From NCBI RefSeq assembly GCF_037042905.1, contig NC_087261.1, positions 16,056,917-16,120,916 on the forward strand: a DNA stretch of 64,000 nt. Reading direction: 5' to 3'. Origin of the DNA: Lytechinus pictus (taxonomy: Eukaryota > Echinodermata > Echinoidea > Temnopleuroida > Toxopneustidae). Under the pieces are notes generated by a model. That model had not been told where the DNA came from. It worked only from the letters and a program-made list of their open reading frames with translations, and did no database searches. The position numbers and the translations under genes are program-made. Below, piece after piece: positions 57,341 to 64,000 of the stretch. The stretch's first letter is position 1. Every line of letters begins with the position of its first letter.

Positions 57341-57680
57341 GAGCTTTATGCATTGCGGGCAACGGCCTTGTGCGGGTACATGCTATGAGGTCTGGTGCAT
57401 CGTGTTTAGAAGGTCGTTAATAGCAACAGTGAATTTTACTGGGTGTGCTCGTATTTTGGGGGAAGGGGGCGGGTGTTGATATGGTTTTCTTCTCTTTCTT
57501 TTGTATATTGTATATTGCCTGTCTTGTATAAACTTTGAAGAATATTAAGATTAATTGTGTTCTCATCTGTAATCTACTTCTCTCTTTTCTTTGTGAGTGG
57601 TTTATCTTTCCCTCTTTCTTGTTATGAGAACTATTTATGTTAATTGAATATGAATACAAATTAAAAAAATATGAATATTC
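57340..57680 (+). mobile_element. Possible LINE 3' tail
   Basis: GCATTGCGGGCAACGGCC and TTGTATATTGTATATTGCC lead into an A-rich end with GAATACAAATTAAAAAAAT. This has the look of a non-LTR 3' end with flanking A-rich DNA. The evidence is weak. Confidence 0.25.
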
Positions 57681-57913
57681 ATAATGGTGAAGTGTTTGCT
57701 ATTGTTTCTTTGTGTTTGCATAGAGTTGTTAAGGCATTATGAAGTGTAATTTTAATTCAATTGACGTTGATGATTTCATTACTTTTCATTATTTCCACAA
57801 AATTAAAATATATACAAAGCAATATACAAATATATTTTAAAATATTGGTGGACCAAGTGAAAGCTCATCAGGCTTGTTTGGATGGCCCAAAATGATGTTC
57901 ATAAGCATACAAA

Positions 57914-58485
57914 ATACATAATATGATAATGATGATGATGATAGTGATGATGGTGGTGATGATGATGGTGATGATGGTGATGGTGATGATGATGATAATG
58001 AAAAAAGATGGGGATGATGATCATCATCATCATTTTAATGATAGTGATGATGGCGAATACAATGATGATGATGCTGCTGCTGCTGCCGATGATGAAGATG
58101 ATGATGGTGATGATTATGATGGTGATGATAGTGATGATGATGATGATGTTGATGATGATATTGCTGATGATGGTGACGATGGTAATAATGATAGTGATGA
58201 TGGTGATGCTGACGGTGATGACGGAGATGATGATGATAATGATAGTGATGATGGCGAATACAATGATGATGCTGCTGCTGCTGCCGATGATGATGATGGT
58301 GATGATTATGATGGTGATGATAGTGATTATGATGATGACGATGATGATATTGCTGATGATGGTGACGTAAGTGATGATGATAGTGATGATGGTGATGATG
58401 ATGGTGATGCTGACGGTGATGACGGAGATGATGATGATGATCTGATGATGGTGATGATGGTGGTGGTGGTTATATGGTCGTAATA
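57914..58485. repeat. (GAT)n-type array with higher-order unit
   Basis: A trinucleotide array carries a 201-base repeat: the marker GGCGAATACAATGATGATG occurs at 58052 and 58253, each followed by GCTGCTGCTGC. A frame of 186 codons (mostly Asp) and another rich in Met are both artefacts of the simple repeat. Confidence 0.9.
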
Positions 58486-58705
58486 ATGATGAATCACCAA
58501 AGTGGTTTACGGTACACCATGTGCAAAGTCCTAGAAAGGACTGGGATAAAAGTGGATATAGGTAGAAGTGAATGGAGAGGCGAGAAAGAGGAGGTTAGAA
58601 AGTACAGTATCTTTTGGAATTGAGTATTCCTTAAAAAGACTGCAAACCAGAAGGAAGACTGGTTTACATTCCTTTTTACCACACTTCATTCCGAAGGATA
58701 CATGG

Positions 58706-58920
58706 GGGTGATTTCAAGTACGGTGTTGAATTTTGGATTGCTTCCCTAGCTCAAAAAATTAATCAGATCTTGTAAAACTGATCCAGATCACATTATTAAC
58801 ATCTCAACAACTAGTGAGTGACTTTTCGGCAACATCTTCATGTTATGTTTGGTGTTATAATCGTGTAAAAATTGACCTAACACCAACACCAAAAGGTCAA
58901 CACTGAACTTGAAATCACCC
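58706..58920. mobile_element. 215-bp MITE, GGTGATTTC ends, copy 3
   Basis: GGGTGATTTCAAGTACGGTG and CACTGAACTTGAAATCACCC are inverted, with AACACCAACACC inside. Outside it, GTTTACGGTACACC (58504) and GGTGTACCGTAAAC (58922) form a second inverted pair. Confidence 0.75.
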
Positions 58921-59061
58921 ACGGTGTACCGTAAACGACTCCCATAATAATGTTCATACCACCGTGCAAACCTTCAAACATCATCTGATAATGATGATGA
59001 AATGTGGTGGTGGGGTGATTGCAGCGATGAATGATGGTGGTAATGATGGTGATAGTGGTGG

Positions 59062-59775
59062 CAGGGGCGTCGATCCATTTTTCAGATTGGGGGGGGGTGG
59101 CAAAATCATGAATCAACTTTCCAAATAAGGCGCTCGATCACACAAACAAACAAACTCACACACACACACATATGCATATATATATATATATGACTCACGA
59201 GGTGGAGACATGCACATATCCCACCAACAAATTAATGTGAGCGCGAAGCGCGAGCTGAAATTTCTTTATATTCTGACCTGAAAGCTTGATATTCTAAGCA
59301 TTTTTGGTACCAATAGCTAAGATGGTTATCTAAAAAAAAACACTAAATGCGAGCGCGTAGCGCGAGCTGAAAATTTTGATATTTCGATCTGAAAAAATTG
59401 AGTTTAATGGACGTTTTTAATAAAGAACAAGATATAAATATCCAACAAAAGATTATTGCAAATCGAAGCGGGAGTTCTTTTGAGGTTTAGAACTGAAAAC
59501 GGGACATTCTATTCACCTATTTAATCATGAAAAGTATGGGTTTTTGCTACAGAAACGATGCGAGCGCGAAGCGCGAGCTGAAATTTTTTTATATTCCAAT
59601 CTGAAAAGCGGACATTTTGAGCACGATTTTAATTAAAGAACGAGTTGTGTATCTCAATCTCGCTTACTGATTTCTGTGTAACATTACAATCTTCTTTTAT
59701 TTTTGGCACATGTGGAATTATTGGGGGGGGGGGGGGGGGCAAAACGATATGTTTGCCCCCCAATATTTTCATTGT
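59062..59775. repeat. GCGAAGCGCGAGC-type dispersed repeat
   Basis: GAGCGCGAAGCGCGAGCTGA occurs at about 59239, 59351 and 59561 (a decayed unit near 59462), about 110 bases apart, each followed by AAATTT..ATATT..TCTGAAAA. G-runs lie at both edges (59089 and 59722-59739), and (CA)n/(TA)n lies at 59157-59190. I know this type from sea urchin sequence. Confidence 0.7.
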
Positions 59776-60134
59776 ATAATGTATGTAATCAACAAAAGAT
59801 GGCGCTATTCCACAAAGATGTACTTTAGCGATTGCAAGTTTTGATGACCGATTAACTAAGACTGTATTGTATGTTTAATTGAACTGTAATTCATTCTCAA
59901 TTTATATTCTCTCAAATCGCATGGTTTCCTTAATGATAACTGATAGTTATTCATTACATTTAGATATAAGATTTATAAATATTGGACTAATCATTAACCA
60001 ACCAAGCATCTCTAATTATGAGATTTGTTCTCCAACATAAAAGAAAAAGGGTTTATCTGATGAGAGATGTCGGATGAGGACAGGAGGGGGGATGTGTATA
60101 AAGAGGACAATAAAACAAGGCTATTGTCCGTCAG

Positions 60135-61862
60135 CATCACAATCACCACAGCAAAAATAGCGATAATCATCATCATCAGCAGTAGCAGCATCGTCATCAT
60201 TGTATTCGTCATCATCATTATCACTATGATGATGATCATCACCATCCTACTCCTCAGCATATCTTTCATCATCATCCTCATCATAATCATCACCGTCGTC
60301 ATCATCATCATCTCCATCTTCTTCTCCTTCATCATCATCATCATCATAATCATCACAACCAGCATCATCACAATCATCCTCCTCCTCATCATCATCATCA
60401 CCGTCGTCATCATAATCATCATTATTATCATCATCCCCATCGTCTTCTTCATCATCAACATCATCATCATTATCATCATCATCATAATCATCATTATTAT
60501 TACCATCTTCATCCTCCTCCTCCTCATCATCATCATCACCGTCGTCATCATAATCACCATCATTATCATCATTCCCATCTTCTTCATCATCATCATCATC
60601 ATCACCGTCGTCATCATCATCATCCCCATCTTCTTCTCCTTCATCATCATCATCATCATCAAAATCATCCCAACCAGGATCATCACAATCATCATCATCA
60701 GCAGTAGCAGCATCGTCATCATTGTATTCGTCATCATCATTATCACTTTCAACAAAATGATGATGATCATCATCACCATCCTAATCCTCAGCATCATATC
60801 TCTCATCATCATCATCATCATCATCATAATCATCATCATCATAATCATCATTATTATTACCATCTTCATCCTCCTCCTCATCATCATCATCATCACCGTC
60901 GTCATCATCATCACCATCATTATCATCATCCCCATCTTCTTCATCATCATCATCATAATCATCACCATCTCCATCCTCCTCCTCCTCCACCTCATCATCA
61001 TCACCGTCGTCATCATCATCATCCCCATCTTCTTCTCCTTCATCATCATCATCATCATCAAAATCATCTCAACCAGCATCATCACAATCATCCTCCTCCT
61101 CATCATCATCATCATAATCATCATTATTATTACCATCTTCATCCTCCTCCTCCTCATCATCATTATCACCGTCGTCATCCTCATCACCATCATCACCATC
61201 ATTATCATCATCCCCATCTTCTTCATCATCATCATCACCATCTTCATCATCCTCCTCCTCCTCCACCTCATCATCATCACCGTCGTCATCATCATCATGA
61301 TCATCATCAAAATCATCCCAACCAGCATCATCACAATCATCATCATCAGCAGTAGCAGCATCGTCATCATTGTATTCGTCATCATCATTATCACTATCAA
61401 CAAAATGATGATGATCATCATCACCATCCTAATCCTCAGCATCATATCTCTCATCATCATCATCATCATCATCATAATCATCATTGTTATTACCATCTTC
61501 ATCATCCTCATCATCATCACCGTCGTCGTCATCATCATCACCATCATTATCATCATCCCCATCTTCTTCATCATCATCATAATCATCCCAACCAGCATCA
61601 TCACAATCATCAGTAGCAGCATCGTCATCATTGTATTCGCCATCATCATTATCACTATCAGCAAAATGATGATGATCATCATTACTATCCTACTCCTCAG
61701 CATCATATCTTTCATCACCATCATCTTTCATCATCATAGTCATCATCATCACCATCATTATCATCCCCATCTTCATCATCATCATCATCATCGTCGTCGT
61801 CGTCGTCATCATCATCATCACCACCATCATCACAAACATCCTCTCTTACACGATCACCGTCA
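60135..61862. repeat. 1.7-kb (ATC)n-type higher-order array, inverted relative to 57914-58485
   Basis: The marker GCAGTAGCAGCATCG occurs at about 60179, 60701, 61349 and, shortened, at 61611, each followed by TTGTATTCGTC or TTGTATTCGCC and ATCATCATTATCAC. Between markers are CTCCTCCTC, CACCGTCGTC and CCCCATCTTC blocks. The 604-codon plus and 570-codon minus frames exist because ATC and GAT repeats lack stops in most frames; they are not genes. Confidence 0.9.
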
Positions 61863-63465
61863 TCCGAAAGCTAAGTTATAAAACGCGTTCTTTAGTTCAT
61901 AAAAACAGAAAGAAACCATTGTTATCGATTTACACAAGAATATATCATTTTATTTCTATATCTCTCGATTCTCAAAGACAATAAAAAATACAATCTTATT
62001 GATCGCTCTCAATCTACAAGCCTTCGCTATTCCAAATAAACACCCCGAGTTATGCACATTTACATGTAAACAAAACTTAAATAATTGATATTTTTGGTCG
62101 TTGTATTTTTGTAATGCGGAATTAGAATTTCCTTCACTCAGCATAAAATATATTAATTAAAAAAAAAAAATCACCGGATCTATATTGAACAATATGCACA
62201 TATATCTTTCAAATTTAGCAATAATTGATATTAAAAGGGCCATAATGATGCAATTGATTATTTCGATATTGTTTTGGTCGTATTTTTCTCTCGCATCATC
62301 AACATGCTATTTCCAAGCGAATTAACTGAAAAAAATATGAATTAAATGAAAAAAATATTGGAATTATCATGTAGTACTGATCATGATGGGAAATGTTATC
62401 GATTTAAATTCAAAACAAGTCATGTGATTACATAACATAACACCTTCAGCAAAGAAAAATTAAGTATTAATCACTGGCTGAGAGCAAAACGTAAATGAAA
62501 ATAATATCAAAATTCTTGATAACAAAATTGGTCAAATCTTGGAAAGAGAAAAGAATAAATGTAATACACAGCTAATGCGTAACGCAATTTAGCACCATAA
62601 TTATATGACAATATTTCATAAATACAGCAGTTATGCAGTCGCAATTTCGAAATTACGAGCAAATGTGAACAAAATAGTTTAAAATTTTCTCCAAACCAGG
62701 AAAAAAGGAGTTCCCTTTTCATGAGAAAAAAGAGTATACTGCAATATAAATAGTTTTCTTCCATTCGAATATAATTTTCTTATCTATTAAATCACATACT
62801 TTGATTTAAATGGTAATGTCGTTCTAATGATAATTTCAACCCGTAGATTACGGCCCTTCAATGCAAGAAATATGATGAACTAATTTCTGAGCCAGACACT
62901 GTTGTAATTTCATTTAAGCAGATGTATACACTTATTTTCAATATTTTTTAAAGAATATGGTATGTCATTCTACTGTTCTACATAATTTTCACTCGGCGGA
63001 ATTTGGTTTCAAAGTCTCACCTGATTTCGTTTAAATTGACCACTACAACGAAAGTATACTTAACATGCTGGAATGTTAATATTAACCCCTTTTTAAACTT
63101 AATAACACTCAATTTTAAAATATACCACAAAAACAATAATCGCAATAAAACATGAAGGGGTGTTATCATATTTTTTAAAATGAACGTCTAAATCTAGCAA
63201 TTGCACATATTTCAACATTTCCTTGAGATGAACATATAACGATATAAATGTATGAGGCCAACCGAAATAAAATATTGTGAAATAAACGTCAAAATAATTA
63301 ATAATAAAGCAATAAACGCATAAACGGTTTAACCTGTACCGACAATGGCTTTTGAAAGTCCTAGCAGTATTACCATACACTGATAGCATAACGTTCAATG
63401 CCGTTTAAGCGATACTGGAGTTTTATTCTACTTCCGACCCCCCGAAAATTCTCCCTTTCGCCTAA
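61863..63465. other. No gene recognised
   Basis: Repeat-poor, strongly AT-rich DNA; frames are under 100 codons with no domain. Confidence 0.5.
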
Positions 63466-63610
63466 TAGTCTGCTGTGCAAACCCTTCACTCGAGTTAAGG
63501 GTCTGAATGGCAGCCTACTCATGCCTACAGCAAGTTTTGTATGAGCTAGTCTTTGCGTGGAGACACACTTGTTGATCAAAGTTTCAATCAGAGTCTGTGC
63601 CTGCAGACTA
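63466..63610. mobile_element. Second copy of the TAGTCTGC repeat, 145 bp
   Basis: TAGTCTGCTGTGCAAACCC to GTGCCTGCAGACTA, about 85 percent like 23596-23760 by eye, with a short internal deletion. Confidence 0.7.
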
Positions 63611-64000
63611 TTCGCCCGACGCCAAAAACCTTCTGGGTTTATCTTAAACCTAACCTAACCGATCTGACATCAACCTTATCTGTCAACCTCTCCTTGTGTA
63701 TCTTAATCCGTGTAAAGTCCATTTAAACACTGACAGAAACTTGATAAGATATTCCTTTGTATATTGTCTCAACTCGTCTCATTTCTGGTTAAATCCGAAA
63801 AATAAACACGTGGATGTCAGATGATGATGCAAAATCGTCGACAATATATATATACTGCAAAGGGAAACTCCTATTGGGGAACTCGATTCACGGCAATTCA
63901 GTAAACATGTAAATGGATAAACTAACATGGCAACGATCTTACGATTTAGAGTATTATCACAATGACACGGAGACGCCGGGTGAATGCACTTTTCGTTCGG
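63611..64000. other. No feature recognised at the right edge
   Basis: No repeat or exon that I can support. Confidence 0.5.

Noticed and set aside
57923..58483. Asp-rich 186-codon frame that could look like an acidic protein
   Set aside because: It is a (GAT)n read-through with a Met-rich frame in parallel; the same sequence occurs inverted in the neighbouring array.
60012..61881. Very long frames of 570 and 604 codons on opposite strands
   Set aside because: They are translations of (ATC)n/(GAT)n DNA, made of Met/Ile or Ile/Ser runs, with no domain and overlapping on both strands.

Overview
This window is animal nuclear DNA, most likely from an echinoderm and probably a sea urchin. It is AT-rich with long introns. 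It is saturated with short inverted-repeat elements (MITEs), tRNA-derived SINEs, and families I associate with sea urchin and other marine deuterostome genomes. These include the element with GTCTCACCTGCAT ends, tracts bearing GCGAAGCGCGAGC, CTCGTTTAGGGGG repeats and frequent ACATGTACATGT words. The species call is inference; I could not search anything.

Only one gene is convincing: a plus-strand neurocalcin/hippocalcin-family neuronal calcium sensor. It has three coding exons (42799-42907, 46753-47021, 48676-48882) with consensus GT..AG introns, joining to a 194-residue protein. Its start exon is preceded by an acceptor at 42588, so at least one non-coding exon lies upstream. A splice-bounded 95-bp block at 21412-21506 and a CpG-richer block at 3640-3930 are candidates. 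If either is right, most of the left 42 kb is promoter and 5' intron.

Layout: 1-21.4 kb is intergenic or first-intron DNA with many MITEs, two TTAA-bounded families and several tandem repeats. 21.4-42.5 kb holds the candidate 5' exon, two copies of a 1-kb element with internal tandem units, two TAA/TTA-bounded MITEs, a 1.08-kb and a 1.6-kb TIR element, and a 1.85-kb inverted-end element. 42.6-48.9 kb is the calcium sensor gene. Its second coding intron holds a SINE that is split by a 488-bp TIR element carrying the start of a RecQ-like helicase. 48.9-57.9 kb is 3' flank (perhaps a long 3' UTR) with a 46-bp satellite. 57.9-61.9 kb has two large GAT/ATC arrays in opposite orientation. 61.9-64 kb shows nothing beyond one repeat.

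No operon, CRISPR array, virus or multi-gene system is visible. The most unusual objects are the helicase-bearing element inside the SINE and the inverted pair of higher-order trinucleotide arrays.
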